Shown here: positions 14,261 through 23,417 of the stretch, one piece after another
How positions within the stretch are numbered: position 1 is the stretch's first letter
How the letters are laid out: each line of letters begins with the position of its first letter
Virus record (IMG/VR): IMGVR_UViG_3300042368_000839
Location: 1-45,337 of that record
Strand: one strand, 5' to 3'
Origin: a virus
Length of the DNA: 45,337 nt
The notes under the pieces: model-generated
What the model was told of the DNA's origin: nothing
The model's input: the letters and a program-made list of their open reading frames with translations, nothing else
Databases searched by the model: none
Position numbers and translations under genes: made by a program

Positions 14261-14604
14261 TCGACGCGGCGCGGTTCCTCGCCGCTGCCGCGAAGGGCGA
14301 CCCAGCCGACGATGGCAAGGATGCGGCTGATGCTGCAGCCATGTTCGGCCTGGCGGTGCCTGAGGTAGAGCGGCGGCCGGAGACGTTCGGCCTGCTGGCG
14401 GAAAACGTCGAGGCGATCGGGTGGTTTATGAAGCTGCAGACCCAGTGGCGGATGGGGATGAATGGCCCTGTGGGGCTGGACTATCAGGTGTTCTTCCTGT
14501 GGGCCAAGGATGAGGGCGTGAAACGCCAGGACCGGCTGTGGCTGCTGGAGGATCTGCGGTTGGTGGAGCGGGAGTTCCTGGGGGTGATGAGGGCGGATCC
14601 GTAG
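13805..14604 (+). CDS. Tail assembly chaperone GT frameshift product
   Basis: Read by -1 shift at 14251-14257, the chain continues KKLIDAARFLAAAAKGDPADDGKDAADAAAMFGLAVPEVE and ends at 14604. The joined protein has the G domain followed by a T domain with EAIGWFMKLQTQWRMGMNG and EGVKRQDRLWLLEDLRLVE. In lambda-like phages the minor GT form and the major G form are both needed in a fixed ratio. The T part has no credible start of its own, the frame after the shift matches exactly, and the gene order is right, so the shift is well supported. Confidence 0.85.
14251..14257 (+). promoter_or_regulatory. -1 ribosomal frameshift slippery heptamer
   Basis: AAAAAAC in zero-frame phase A-AAA-AAC, directly before the TGA of the G gene. 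It is the canonical class of -1 heptamer and lies where lambda-like phages shift. Confidence 0.85.
14266..14285 (+). other. Stimulatory hairpin for the frameshift
   Basis: GCGGCG (14266-14271) pairs with CGCCGC (14280-14285) around an eight-base loop, eight bases downstream of the slippery heptamer. Spacing and stability suit a ribosome-pausing element. Confidence 0.55.
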
Positions 14605-14635
14605 GCTGATCTCAGGAATGGCGATCGGATAATCA

Positions 14636-17600
14636 ATGGCCCGAATGAGCCTGGATACCGCCATCCGGCTCTCAGCCGAGGTGAAGGGCGGCGGGAATAT
14701 CGACCGGGTGAAGAAGTCGCTGCAGGATCTGGGCAAGAACAGCCAGACCACGGCACGCGAGATCAGCACCTTGCGGGCGGCCACGTTCCAGTTCGCCCGC
14801 GCCAACGACAACACGATCGCCGGGATCCGCAGCAGCATTGGCGCATTCCGTGGCCTGCAGGAGCAGGCCAAGATCGGCAGCAGGGAGTTTCAGCGGTACG
14901 GCGCCGAGATCCAAAAGCTCGAAGGGAAGCTGCGGGGGCTCGACACCACGGCCACCGCAGCTGGTGATTCGATGGGCCGCAGGTTGGCGGCAGGCCTCGC
15001 CAGCAGCCTGGCTACCATCGGCGCTGGCAGGGCCATTGGCGGATCGCTGGGCGCCGTGGTGGCGAGTGAGGAATCAGAGCGGCGGTTGAGGTCGCTGTCG
15101 CAGGGGCTTGACGATTACAGCAGGGTGCAGGCCGCCGCCACTGCTGCTGCGCAAAAGTTCGGCACTGCGCAGACGCAGGCCAATCAAGAGTTCGCGCAGA
15201 TCTACGCCAGGCTGCGGCCAATCGGGCTGACGCTGGAGGAAGTCAGCACCGTCTACAACGGATTCAACACGGCGGCCAAGCTGAGCGGCACCACCTCAAC
15301 TGAGGCAAGCGCGGCGTTCCTGCAGCTGAGCCAGGCGCTGGGCACTGGCGTCCTGCGCGGCGAAGAGCTGAACAGCGTCTTTGAGCAGACCCCGGCAGTG
15401 GTGCAGAGCATCGCTCAGGTGATGGGTGTGCCGATCGGCCAGATCCGCGAGCTGGCGAAGGAAGGCAAAATCACCGGCGACATCGTGTTGACAGCCTTAG
15501 GGCGGATTGAACGCGACGGCGCCCCCAAGCTGGCCGAGGCGATGAAGGGCCCGGCGCAACAGTTCCGCAACCTGCAGATTGCGGGGCAGGAGCTGCAGAT
15601 CGAGATCGGAGAGGCGCTGCTGCCCACGGCGCTGGCGATGGCCAAGGCGGCAACCCAGCTGCTGCAGGAAGTCAACAAGCTCCCCGAGCCGGTGCGCAAT
15701 GTGGGCGTGGCAGCGGCGGCGGCTGGTGTGGCCGTCGTGAGCCTGACCACGGCAATGAACGCCATCGGCGGGATTCGGGCCGCCACTGCAGCCCTGAACG
15801 CCTACACCGCCTCCGCTACTGCCGCCGGCACCGCATCAACCGCCGCGGCCACCAGTGCCGGCCGGCTGCTGACGGTACTGGGCACGCTGGGCAAAATCGG
15901 CCTGATCACGATCGGCGTGAAGTTCGCGATCGAGGGCCTTGACGAGCTGCTCACCGGACTGGTGGGCGTGCAGGATGCAGAGGCCGCGGCCAAGGCGATG
16001 GCCGAGCGTCGGGGCCTGACCTACACGCCGAGCGCTGCGGTGACGCGCAGGAATCAGGCATCAAGCGCCTACGTGTCGCGTTTTGCCGGGGCCCGCGATG
16101 CGGCGTTTGCCCGTGCGCAGCAGATCACAGGCGTGCCGGCCGCTGCAGTGCCGCTGCCGGTTGTGCCGGCTGGTGGAGGGGCGGGTGCTGGGGCCGGGCG
16201 CCAACCCACCGCCGCTGCCGCCCCGAGGTTTGAGATCTCCAGCCGCGGCAAGGCGCTGGTTGCTGCGGCTCAAAAGCTCGGCGTCAGCCCGCTCGACCTG
16301 GCGACGATCATCAGCTTTGAGACCGCCGGCACCTTCAGCCCGTCAATCCGTGGCGGCGCTGGCGGCAACTACCAGGGCCTGATCCAGTTCGGCGCACCTG
16401 AACGGCGGCAGTACGGCGTCACTCCCGGCCAGTCGTTCGAGGAGCAGGTAATGGGGCCCGTCGTGCGGTACTTCCAAGACCGCTTCAAGGGTGTGGGCAT
16501 GAGCACCCAAGGGGCCAGCCTGTTGGATCTCTATACCACCGTACTGGCCGGCAACCCTCGCGCCAATCGCAACGCCCGCGACTCATTCGGCACTAGCGCC
16601 GTGAGCGGAGTGCAACGGATGGGGCCGCATCGCCAGAAAGCGCTGAGCACATTCTTTGGGGGCTCAATGGAAAATATTGGGTTTGGCGCTGTCGAACAGG
16701 CGCAAGCTCAAGTCGCCGGCTACGAGGAAAGCATGGCCGCAATGGAGCAACTCCAAGAACAGCAAGCCGCCGCACAGAAACAGCTCGAACAGTTCAACGA
16801 AGAACGGGCCAAGACCGCCTTGCAGCTTTATAACGAAAGGAGCTTGCTAGGTGCCACAACCGATGAGCAGCGCCGCCGGTTAGAGTTAGAAATTGAGATT
16901 GACAATATCACCCAGCAGCATTTTGAGAAGCTGCAGAACCTGAAGGCGATTGAAGAGGAAATCGCCCGGCTCGGCGGCGTGGCTGAAACCGCCGCCATCC
17001 GCGAAGGACTGGAGCGCGAAAAGGAGCAACAGCTGGCACTGGCTCGGCTCAGGGCAGAACAGGATCTGAACGAGATCCTGATGGAGCGCCGGCGCATGAT
17101 GCAAGACCTCGCCCGCCAAGCATCCGAGCCGACGGTGTTTAACGTGCTGGAGCAGCAGAAGGCGCAGCTCGATGAGATCCTGCAGAAGTACCCGGCGATT
17201 GGCCAAGCGGCTGATGCTGCGGCCACCCTGGCGACCAACGGCATGGCGGAGATGATCGCCGGCACCAAGTCCGCCAAGGAGGTGTTCGCCGACTTCCTGC
17301 AGGGCATCGCCAGCGCGCTGATTGACACGGCAAAGAAGATGATCGCCCAGTACATCGCCATCGGCATCGCCCGGATGTTCGCTGGGATCGGTGGATCTGC
17401 AGTTGGCGGGTTCTCTGGTTCCTCTGTCGGCCCGTTCGGCGCTGGTGGCATCAGCCCCGCCCTCAGCTTCCCCACTACCGGCTTCGCCAACGGCGGCATC
17501 ATGTCCCCATCCGGCCCGCTGCCGCTGAAGGCCTACTCTCGCGGTGGCGTCGCCAGCACCCCCCAGGTGGCCCTATTCGGCGAAGGCTCGATGAATGAGG

Positions 17601-17911
17601 CCTATGTGCCGCTGCCTGATGGCCGCCGGATCCCCGTGGCGCTGCAGGCCCCGGACGGCAACCGTGGCGATCGGATGCGCGAGCTGATGGGTGCATCACC
17701 TGCCGGCAGCAACGCCTCGCCGGTGCTGAGCATGAGCTTCGAGACCACCACGATCAACGGGGTGGAGTACGTCTCCCGTGACCAGCTCGAATCGGCAATG
17801 GCCGAGACCCGCAAGCGTGCCGCCAATGATGGCGCCAAGCGGGGGATGAGCATGACGCTAAACAGACTGCAACAGAGCCCAGCAACCCGTAGCAAGGTGG
17901 GCATCCGCTGA
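14636..17911 (+). CDS. Tape measure protein with internal lytic transglycosylase-like domain
   Basis: A 1091-residue protein that sets tail length and is ejected during infection. The N-terminal third shows TMP signatures ([45 protein letters not shown]). A hydrophobic stretch follows around 370-450. At about 532-680 is an SLT-like murein hydrolase domain: [22 protein letters not shown] with a likely catalytic Glu near residue 561, then [11 protein letters not shown]. Coiled coil runs from about 690 to 850 ([20 protein letters not shown]). The C-terminus ends basic ([24 protein letters not shown]). The hydrolase domain would open the peptidoglycan locally during DNA entry. The ATG follows the GT stop by 31 bases; a TAGGCTGA variant lies at 14602-14609. 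Confidence 0.93.
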   Translation: MARMSLDTAIRLSAEVKGGGNIDRVKKSLQDLGKNSQTTAREISTLRAATFQFARANDNTIAGIRSSIGAFRGLQEQAKIGSREFQRYGAEIQKLEGKLRGLDTTATAAGDSMGRRLAAGLASSLATIGAGRAIGGSLGAVVASEESERRLRSLSQGLDDYSRVQAAATAAAQKFGTAQTQANQEFAQIYARLRPIGLTLEEVSTVYNGFNTAAKLSGTTSTEASAAFLQLSQALGTGVLRGEELNSVFEQTPAVVQSIAQVMGVPIGQIRELAKEGKITGDIVLTALGRIERDGAPKLAEAMKGPAQQFRNLQIAGQELQIEIGEALLPTALAMAKAATQLLQEVNKLPEPVRNVGVAAAAAGVAVVSLTTAMNAIGGIRAATAALNAYTASATAAGTASTAAATSAGRLLTVLGTLGKIGLITIGVKFAIEGLDELLTGLVGVQDAEAAAKAMAERRGLTYTPSAAVTRRNQASSAYVSRFAGARDAAFARAQQITGVPAAAVPLPVVPAGGGAGAGAGRQPTAAAAPRFEISSRGKALVAAAQKLGVSPLDLATIISFETAGTFSPSIRGGAGGNYQGLIQFGAPERRQYGVTPGQSFEEQVMGPVVRYFQDRFKGVGMSTQGASLLDLYTTVLAGNPRANRNARDSFGTSAVSGVQRMGPHRQKALSTFFGGSMENIGFGAVEQAQAQVAGYEESMAAMEQLQEQQAAAQKQLEQFNEERAKTALQLYNERSLLGATTDEQRRRLELEIEIDNITQQHFEKLQNLKAIEEEIARLGGVAETAAIREGLEREKEQQLALARLRAEQDLNEILMERRRMMQDLARQASEPTVFNVLEQQKAQLDEILQKYPAIGQAADAAATLATNGMAEMIAGTKSAKEVFADFLQGIASALIDTAKKMIAQYIAIGIARMFAGIGGSAVGGFSGSSVGPFGAGGISPALSFPTTGFANGGIMSPSGPLPLKAYSRGGVASTPQVALFGEGSMNEAYVPLPDGRRIPVALQAPDGNRGDRMRELMGASPAGSNASPVLSMSFETTTINGVEYVSRDQLESAMAETRKRAANDGAKRGMSMTLNRLQQSPATRSKVGIR

Positions 17912-18327
17912 TGGCCGCGACCTTCCCCGATTTGAAACCGAACGAGCGGCAGATGACGCTCGGCACCTACCCAACAAAGGTGTTCCGCACCATGGCGGGC
18001 ACGACGGTAAAGCGCCGGTACGGAAACAAAAAGTTCGGCTATCAGCTGCGCCTCACCTTTGCTAACCGCCGCGATCGGGACATCCTGCAGGTGGTGCGGC
18101 ACTACGAAAACATCGATGAGGACGATCGCTTTGAGCTGCCGCCTGAGACGTTTGCGGGCGTCACCACCACCGGCCAAAGCAGCAGCCCGCAGCGCCCCGG
18201 CTTGCGTTCAATGCTGCGCTCCCCTGACGGCTGCCTGTGGGAGTATGCCGGCCCGCCGTCGATTCAATGGGCCGGCAATGAGATCAGCAGCATCACCGTG
18301 GAGCTGGTGGCCGAGCTGAACGTATGA
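17911..18327 (+). CDS. Minor tail protein M-like
   Basis: A 138-residue protein right after the tape measure, one base overlap. It fits lambda M in order and in its pattern (RQMTLGTYPTKVFRTMAGT, KFGYQLRLTFANRRDRDILQV, WEYAGPPSIQWAGNEISSITVELVAEL), where alternating strands form a tail-tip adaptor domain. Expected role: distal tail ring that joins the tube to the tip proteins. Confidence 0.75.
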   Translation: MAATFPDLKPNERQMTLGTYPTKVFRTMAGTTVKRRYGNKKFGYQLRLTFANRRDRDILQVVRHYENIDEDDRFELPPETFAGVTTTGQSSSPQRPGLRSMLRSPDGCLWEYAGPPSIQWAGNEISSITVELVAELNV

Positions 18328-18788
18328 GCACGATTCGCATCGCTCAGCTGTTCAATCTGCGCACCAGCAGCGGCACCCGGCACCGCTATCAGAACTATTT
18401 TGTCGCCCAGGAGTACACCTACCTAGGCGCCAAGTATGACTTCGCTCCGTTCCAAGTGAGCGGCGCGATGGCCAGCCTGGGCGGCGACAATGAAACCGTG
18501 CAGGTGCTGTTCCCCAACCTAGAGGTGGTGCTGCGGCTGGTGGAGGAAGGCGACGGCAACCGGCTGAGCGAGTTGACCCTGACCACTCTATGGCTTAACG
18601 CTACCGGCGCAATCGCCAACCAGTACGAGGATTATTATGTGGGCTCAGGTTCCGGGTTCAACGATGACACGGTGGAGCTGCGGTTCAGATCAGCGATGGA
18701 TTCAGTCGGCAGCAACTTCCCGGCCCGCACACTGACCAGCCAGAACGTGGGCATCCTGCCGCTCAATGCGGAGCTCTACCTCAGATGA
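18324..18788 (+). CDS. Minor tail protein L-like
   Basis: A 154-residue beta-rich protein with an ATGA overlap at both ends. Order matches lambda L, which with M and K forms the tail tip. Visible features are YQNYFVAQEYTYLGAKYDFAPFQVSG and LTTLWLNATGAIANQYEDYYVGSG; lambda L carries an iron-sulphur cluster, but no Cys residues exist here, so this protein cannot bind one that way. Confidence 0.65.
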   Translation: MSTIRIAQLFNLRTSSGTRHRYQNYFVAQEYTYLGAKYDFAPFQVSGAMASLGGDNETVQVLFPNLEVVLRLVEEGDGNRLSELTLTTLWLNATGAIANQYEDYYVGSGSGFNDDTVELRFRSAMDSVGSNFPARTLTSQNVGILPLNAELYLR

Positions 18789-19156
18789 ATGATCTGATCG
18801 GCTTGGCGTATCGGTGGGGCTGCCGGCCTGGTGATGGCAGCGGATGCACGGACTGCTTTCAGCTGGTCTGCGCAGTGCGGCGGCAGCTGGGCCTGCCGGA
18901 TCACGCGGCGCAGTTTGAGTGGGTCTACCGGGAGCACACGGCCGAGACGTTCGGGCTGCTTCACCTGCGGCGGCTGCTGGCCTCTCTGGCCGATCCTGTG
19001 GCCGCGGCCCTACCGGGCGACCCGATCTTGCTGGGCGGCGCTGCAGCGGCGCTGGGCGTCGCGGTGGATGGCGGGGTGATGTTCATTGCCCCTGGACAGA
19101 CTGTGGTGATGACGCCGCTGCCGCAAGGCGCCGGCCAGTGCTACCGGCTGCGATGA
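18785..19156 (+). CDS. Tail tip protein K-like, NlpC/P60-type peptidase
   Basis: A 123-residue protein in the lambda K position. The N-terminus (LIGLAYRWGCRPGDGSGCTDCFQLVCAVRRQLGL) is the NlpC/P60 active-site segment, with the likely catalytic Cys in TDCFQLV. The conserved His of the family is not obvious in the remaining sequence, and the N-terminal metalloprotease domain of lambda K is absent. It may cut peptide cross-links of peptidoglycan, or be structural only. Confidence 0.7.
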   Translation: MNDLIGLAYRWGCRPGDGSGCTDCFQLVCAVRRQLGLPDHAAQFEWVYREHTAETFGLLHLRRLLASLADPVAAALPGDPILLGGAAAALGVAVDGGVMFIAPGQTVVMTPLPQGAGQCYRLR

Positions 19157-22100
19157 GACGACTGCTGCCCTATGAGCACCAGCTGATTGAGCAGCTGGGC
19201 GTGAGCCAGGAGGACTACCTGGACTTCATCGCGGCGCAACAGAGGGACTACAGCCGCAGCATTGAGGATCAACAGGCGGAGATCCAAGCGGGCCCCGGCG
19301 CCGTCGCCCTTGCGCTCACGGTGGTGGGCATCCTGTTCCAGGTGGCCAGCGCCCTGCTGCTGCGGCCATCGGTGCCGAGCGCCGGTCGTAGCCCGCGGCA
19401 GACCCGTGAGCAGCGCTTCGCCCCACGGTTCGGGTTCAACAGCTCCCAGGAGCTGGCCCAGTACGGCGAGCCGCTGAATCTGGTCTACACCAACACCGCG
19501 CAGAATCCACGCGGCGGCGTGCGTGTGGCCACGTCGCTGGTGTGGTCCAGCGTCCGCAGCTATGGCAGTTCGCAATTTATGCAGCTGCTGCTGGTGGCCG
19601 GTGCTGCCAGTATCCGCAAGATTGATTGGGACCGGGTGGCGTTCGGCCAGCTGCCGCTGCGGGAGTTCGCCGCATCAAAAACCTGGCTCTATTTCAACCA
19701 GAGCGGCAACGCCAGGTTCAACCAACGGCAGATCGGCGATGACAGCGACCCCTCCCGCGAGGGCGCCGCGCCGGGTGATGACGTGTGCCGGATCATCGAT
19801 GGCGCAACTCGCCGCAGCGGCTACAGCCAGGCATTCAGCCCCAGCAGCTTGACCAGCTGCGGGGTGTTCAATCCGATCCCGATCAACGTCCAGCTACAGG
19901 AGCGCAACAGCAAAGGCGACATCGTGACCGCCAACAACGGCATCACCCTGACCACCAACGGATGGGGCGCTGGCGGCAGTGGTCGCTACACGGTCGGCAC
20001 ACAGATCACGCTGGTATTCGCCAAGACCCAGAACAAAAAAACCAACATCGCCGAAGAGGCCGCCCAGGAGCAGCGCTACCAGCTGGTGAGCAGCCTGGAC
20101 CGTGGCAGCGCCTACCAGCTGGGCACTGCCCGATTCGCCCTGCTCAGCATCACCGACAACACCAACCTTGACGACAACGAGGTGCGGGCCACGTTCCGCT
20201 GCATCGCTGCCGGCCGCACCCCGTCAACGCCCTACGGCGACAGCAAGGCGCCGGAAAACGGCGCAAAGGATGACAGCTTTTACACCAAGGCGCTGGTGAA
20301 GGCCGACAGCGCCGCGTATCAGACGGTGACAGCCTGCGAGATGGTGTCGTTCTCAATGCGGGTCAAGCTGTTCCGCCGCATCCAAGGCAGGCAAAAGAAA
20401 TACGGCGACAGCGAGCCCGAGGGATACAAGGCAAGTGACAACGGCATTAAGTCCCGGCTGGCATTCTTCCGGCTGCTGTATCGGCCGCTCAGCAGGGCCA
20501 CACAGGATCTGCTGCCGCTGATTATCGCCTGCCGCAGGTCCGCTGATCTCGATAATTTCATCAGCCTTGACTTTCGCGCCGGCAGCGGCAACCAGAAGTG
20601 GGAGTTTGAGTTTCAGCCGATCAGCGACCTAGCGGCCGAGCGGGCGCAAAACGGGCAGAAACAAATCGCCCTGATTGAGAACAGCGGCAAAGGCGAAAGC
20701 TTTAGGCACAACGGCAATCGGTTTCGATGGGTGGGCGACCTAAAGGACATCAGCTCAGTGCTGAAGGATCGCGGGCCGGTGCTCACCAATGAGTGGGATC
20801 TGTTCAGCGTCCGCAGCGACACCGACATTCAGTTCAGTTTCGAGGCGGGCCCAGAGTTCCAGATCACGGCCGTTACAGAGCAACAGCTGAGATCAACTGA
20901 GGGCAAGTATGCCCGGATGAGCACCATGGCATTCGGGGTATTTTCCGGCCGCGGCGTGCAGGATCTGCGCAGCATCTCGGCGTTCGTCACCGAGGGTAAG
21001 GATTCCTGGGTGGTGAGTGATGACGGCACCTACAGCAAGAGCGCTGGCAGCACCAGCTGGGCGCCGGACATCTTCGCTGACACGGTGCTGGACAAGGAAA
21101 ACGGCATCGGCCGGTATGCCAAGCCATCCGGCGTGGACTGGCAAAGCCTGGCCTTAAGCAAGCGGTTCTGTCAGTACAGCGGCCTCGGGTGCCAACTGTT
21201 CATGGATCCGCTGATCGCTGAGGTCGGATCCTGGCGGCAGTTCTGGGCCGAGGTGGCGCCCTACTCGCTGCTGGAGTTCGGCAAGATCGGCGGAAAGGAG
21301 ACGCTAGTGCCGGCAGTGCCGGTGAACAGCAGCGGCCGCGCCAATCGCCGGGTGAACATCTCGGCGCTGTTCACCACTGGCAACATCCTGGAGGGCACCT
21401 ACCGCGAAGAGTTCCTTGACTACGGCGCCAGCGTTCAGGATCTGATCGCCACGGTGATCTACCGGGAAACAGAGGAAGATGACGTGTTCCCGCGCAACGC
21501 CAGCGTCGATGTGCGGTTGGTGGATGCCGTTGAGGATGCAGCGATCCGCCAGACGTTCGACCTATCGCAGTTCGTTACCCAGCGCAAGCAGGCAATCCTC
21601 TACGGCAAGCTGCTGTGCAATCAGCGGCGATGGGTGCGGCGAGGCATTGAGTTCCAGACCTTCCCCACCGACACACCGGTAAGCCCTGGCGCCTATATCT
21701 ACGTGGATGTGGGGCTGAACACCTGGGACCGAATGACAGCCGGCGTGGTGACGCCTGGCGGCGTGCTCAATGCCCCGCTGAGCGATCGGATCCGCGACGG
21801 CACCTATGCCGCGCTGGTGTATCGCAGCGGCGGCAACGTCCGCTCCCTGGCCAGCGTGACGGTGGCGGACGGCAAGGCCAACGCCCTGAGCGGCGACGCG
21901 GGCGCCATGTTCGTGCTGGGTGCCGTCGCTGATCGCAGGCGGGTGTTTCGGGTAACAGAGGTGACGATGAGCGAGGAAGGGGAGGTGACAGTTAAGGCGC
22001 TGGAGCACCCCTGCGAGACGGTGGACGGCAACCTGCTGAGCCGGGTGGCTAATTTCAGTGATGAGATTTTCGCAGTGGACGCAATGGGCGATGCTGTGAT

Positions 22101-22872
22101 TGTGGCGCCGCCACTACCGCCGGAGCCGCCTGAGCCGGAAGAGCTGGAAGAGCTGGTGATTTGGTACGACGAAGAAGATGCGCAAGTCTTTCCAGCAGGT
22201 GCCGTAACCCTTGTCAAAAACGTTGCTACAGGCGATTACGGAACAACGACCCATTTAGGCCAGTTAGCGTTTGCAGCGCAAGAAGGTGACGACGAATCTT
22301 CTTATTCGCACGACTGGCAGATTGAGATACCAGACGAAACACTGTCCGGTGATTTCACGATTGAGTTTTGGGCGAGAGCAGCTATCATATCTCCGCCTCT
22401 TGGCAGTGTTGGATCTTCTATTGTCCAAGTCCAAAGCGATAACGGGTTTGGATTAAACATGTCTCACTCGGCGCAATGGGATGATTACGAAAATCCAGGA
22501 ACACCGGAGGAGAATAATCAGATTGATTTTAGGTTGATTCAGGACACCGACTCAGGATTAACCTTAAACAGAGCAGGAGTCTATGAATCTTTTGGCTCTT
22601 CTGTCCAAGGGTGGAAGCACGCTTGCTTCCAGCGTATCAATGGGCAAAATGTTTTCCATTACGACGGAGATCCATTGGTTTTGACTCAAACTGATGGAAC
22701 AATGCCTACGCCAGGACTTATTCCATTAAATGCCGTATTGAGCTTTACGGCATTCAACGCTGAGCCATTCACTAATAGTGCTATCGGACAAATCCGCATC
22801 TCCAACTCCGCCCGCTACGGCACCGGCAGCTTCACCCCGCCGACCGAGGCGTTCTACGTGCCGACACCGTGA
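19153..22872 (+). CDS. Tail tip / host specificity protein J-like with C-terminal LamG-like domain
   Basis: A 1239-residue protein. An open frame extends upstream to 18919, but ATG 19153 overlaps the stop of the K-like gene (ATGA) and begins the usual MRRLLPYEHQLIEQLG, so I start there. A hydrophobic segment at residues 51-70 (VALALTVVGILFQVASALLL) resembles the membrane-active region of lambda I, fused here to the J-like hub (residues about 100-980). After a Pro/Glu hinge (PPLPPEPPEPEELEELV) the last 235 residues form a LamG-like lectin domain (FTIEFWARAAI, GWKHACFQRINGQNVFHYDG, IGQIRISNSARYG). The lectin part is encoded by visibly A+T-rich DNA (22150-22790), unlike the hub, so it was probably acquired separately. 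It is the best candidate for host receptor binding. Confidence 0.85.
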   Translation: MRRLLPYEHQLIEQLGVSQEDYLDFIAAQQRDYSRSIEDQQAEIQAGPGAVALALTVVGILFQVASALLLRPSVPSAGRSPRQTREQRFAPRFGFNSSQELAQYGEPLNLVYTNTAQNPRGGVRVATSLVWSSVRSYGSSQFMQLLLVAGAASIRKIDWDRVAFGQLPLREFAASKTWLYFNQSGNARFNQRQIGDDSDPSREGAAPGDDVCRIIDGATRRSGYSQAFSPSSLTSCGVFNPIPINVQLQERNSKGDIVTANNGITLTTNGWGAGGSGRYTVGTQITLVFAKTQNKKTNIAEEAAQEQRYQLVSSLDRGSAYQLGTARFALLSITDNTNLDDNEVRATFRCIAAGRTPSTPYGDSKAPENGAKDDSFYTKALVKADSAAYQTVTACEMVSFSMRVKLFRRIQGRQKKYGDSEPEGYKASDNGIKSRLAFFRLLYRPLSRATQDLLPLIIACRRSADLDNFISLDFRAGSGNQKWEFEFQPISDLAAERAQNGQKQIALIENSGKGESFRHNGNRFRWVGDLKDISSVLKDRGPVLTNEWDLFSVRSDTDIQFSFEAGPEFQITAVTEQQLRSTEGKYARMSTMAFGVFSGRGVQDLRSISAFVTEGKDSWVVSDDGTYSKSAGSTSWAPDIFADTVLDKENGIGRYAKPSGVDWQSLALSKRFCQYSGLGCQLFMDPLIAEVGSWRQFWAEVAPYSLLEFGKIGGKETLVPAVPVNSSGRANRRVNISALFTTGNILEGTYREEFLDYGASVQDLIATVIYRETEEDDVFPRNASVDVRLVDAVEDAAIRQTFDLSQFVTQRKQAILYGKLLCNQRRWVRRGIEFQTFPTDTPVSPGAYIYVDVGLNTWDRMTAGVVTPGGVLNAPLSDRIRDGTYAALVYRSGGNVRSLASVTVADGKANALSGDAGAMFVLGAVADRRRVFRVTEVTMSEEGEVTVKALEHPCETVDGNLLSRVANFSDEIFAVDAMGDAVIVAPPLPPEPPEPEELEELVIWYDEEDAQVFPAGAVTLVKNVATGDYGTTTHLGQLAFAAQEGDDESSYSHDWQIEIPDETLSGDFTIEFWARAAIISPPLGSVGSSIVQVQSDNGFGLNMSHSAQWDDYENPGTPEENNQIDFRLIQDTDSGLTLNRAGVYESFGSSVQGWKHACFQRINGQNVFHYDGDPLVLTQTDGTMPTPGLIPLNAVLSFTAFNAEPFTNSAIGQIRISNSARYGTGSFTPPTEAFYVPTP

Positions 22873-22946
22873 CCTACCCCAGCTCCCGCACCCCTGGCAA
22901 GTATCCCGCCAGGGCGTTCAGCGGGTCGCTGCTCAGCGTGCGGTGA
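22869..22946 (+). CDS. Possible very short ORF after the J-like gene
   Basis: GTG at 22869 overlaps the J stop and runs 25 residues (MTYPSSRTPGKYPARAFSGSLL...). It spans the hairpin at 22892-22914. Composition is GC-ending like real genes, but nothing else supports translation. Confidence 0.25.
   Translation: MTYPSSRTPGKYPARAFSGSLLSVR
22892..22914 (+). other. Perfect hairpin after the J-like gene, no T run
   Basis: CCCTGGC (22892-22898) pairs with GCCAGGG (22908-22914). Without a T tract it is not a classical terminator but may stabilise mRNA ends or attenuate read-through. Confidence 0.4.
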
Positions 22947-22963
22947 GTAGCCTGAGATGCAGG
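22946..22963 (+). promoter_or_regulatory. TAGCCTGA element before tail gene
   Basis: TAGCCTGA at 22948-22955 sits 21 bases before the ATG at 22977, and a strong ribosome site GGAGG follows at about 22962-22966. It matches the element found before other genes. Confidence 0.35.
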
Positions 22964-22976
22964 AGGGCGCCAGCTG

Positions 22977-23417
22977 ATGGGTTACTACACAGGCCGAACC
23001 GGGGCACTGGTCTTCAACGGCAAACCCGTTGCGAAGGTGCAGAGCTGGTCTGTGGAAACCAGCGTTGATCTGCTGCCCACCGCTGACCTAGGCGCTGATG
23101 CGCGGTCGTTTGTCCCATCGCTAAAGGGCGCAACGGGCAGTGCCACCCTGATGTACTACCGGCTGGAGCCGGGCGAGTCGGCGCAGAAAACGCAGTTCAC
23201 CGCGCTACTGGCCAAAATTCACAAGCGGGGCGCCATCACCGAACAGGATCGAGTGTTCTTGGAGCTGGACGTAGACACCGGCGGCATTGACGACATCAAG
23301 ATGTACGCCTACATCACCAACGCCGTGATCGGCTCGGCGGTGGGTGAGCTGGTGGTGGTGCCGATTCAGTTCACGATGGACGGAGACTTTGACGAGGCCA
23401 TCAACCAGGCCAACTGA
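22977..23417 (+). CDS. Tail-tube-like accessory tail protein
   Basis: A 146-residue protein beginning MGYYTGRTGALVFNGKPVAKVQSWSVET, a tube-protein style start (strand, turn, strand) followed by SLKGATGSATLMYYRLEPGES and TMDGDFDEAINQAN, the end of many tail-tube or tube-like proteins. It lies downstream of the tip protein, not beside the main tube gene, so it could form a specialised ring or an outer tail layer. The start ATG has a GGAGG ribosome site. The stop overlaps the next ATG (TGATGA). Confidence 0.6.
   Translation: MGYYTGRTGALVFNGKPVAKVQSWSVETSVDLLPTADLGADARSFVPSLKGATGSATLMYYRLEPGESAQKTQFTALLAKIHKRGAITEQDRVFLELDVDTGGIDDIKMYAYITNAVIGSAVGELVVVPIQFTMDGDFDEAINQAN

Noticed and set aside
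18919-19152. N-terminal extension of the J-like gene
   Set aside because: It overlaps the K-like gene and reads as Ala/Gly/Arg low complexity. ATG 19153 overlaps the previous stop, the usual coupling here.
22892-22914. Intrinsic terminator after the J-like gene
   Set aside because: The stem is perfect but there is no T run, so I record it as a hairpin only.
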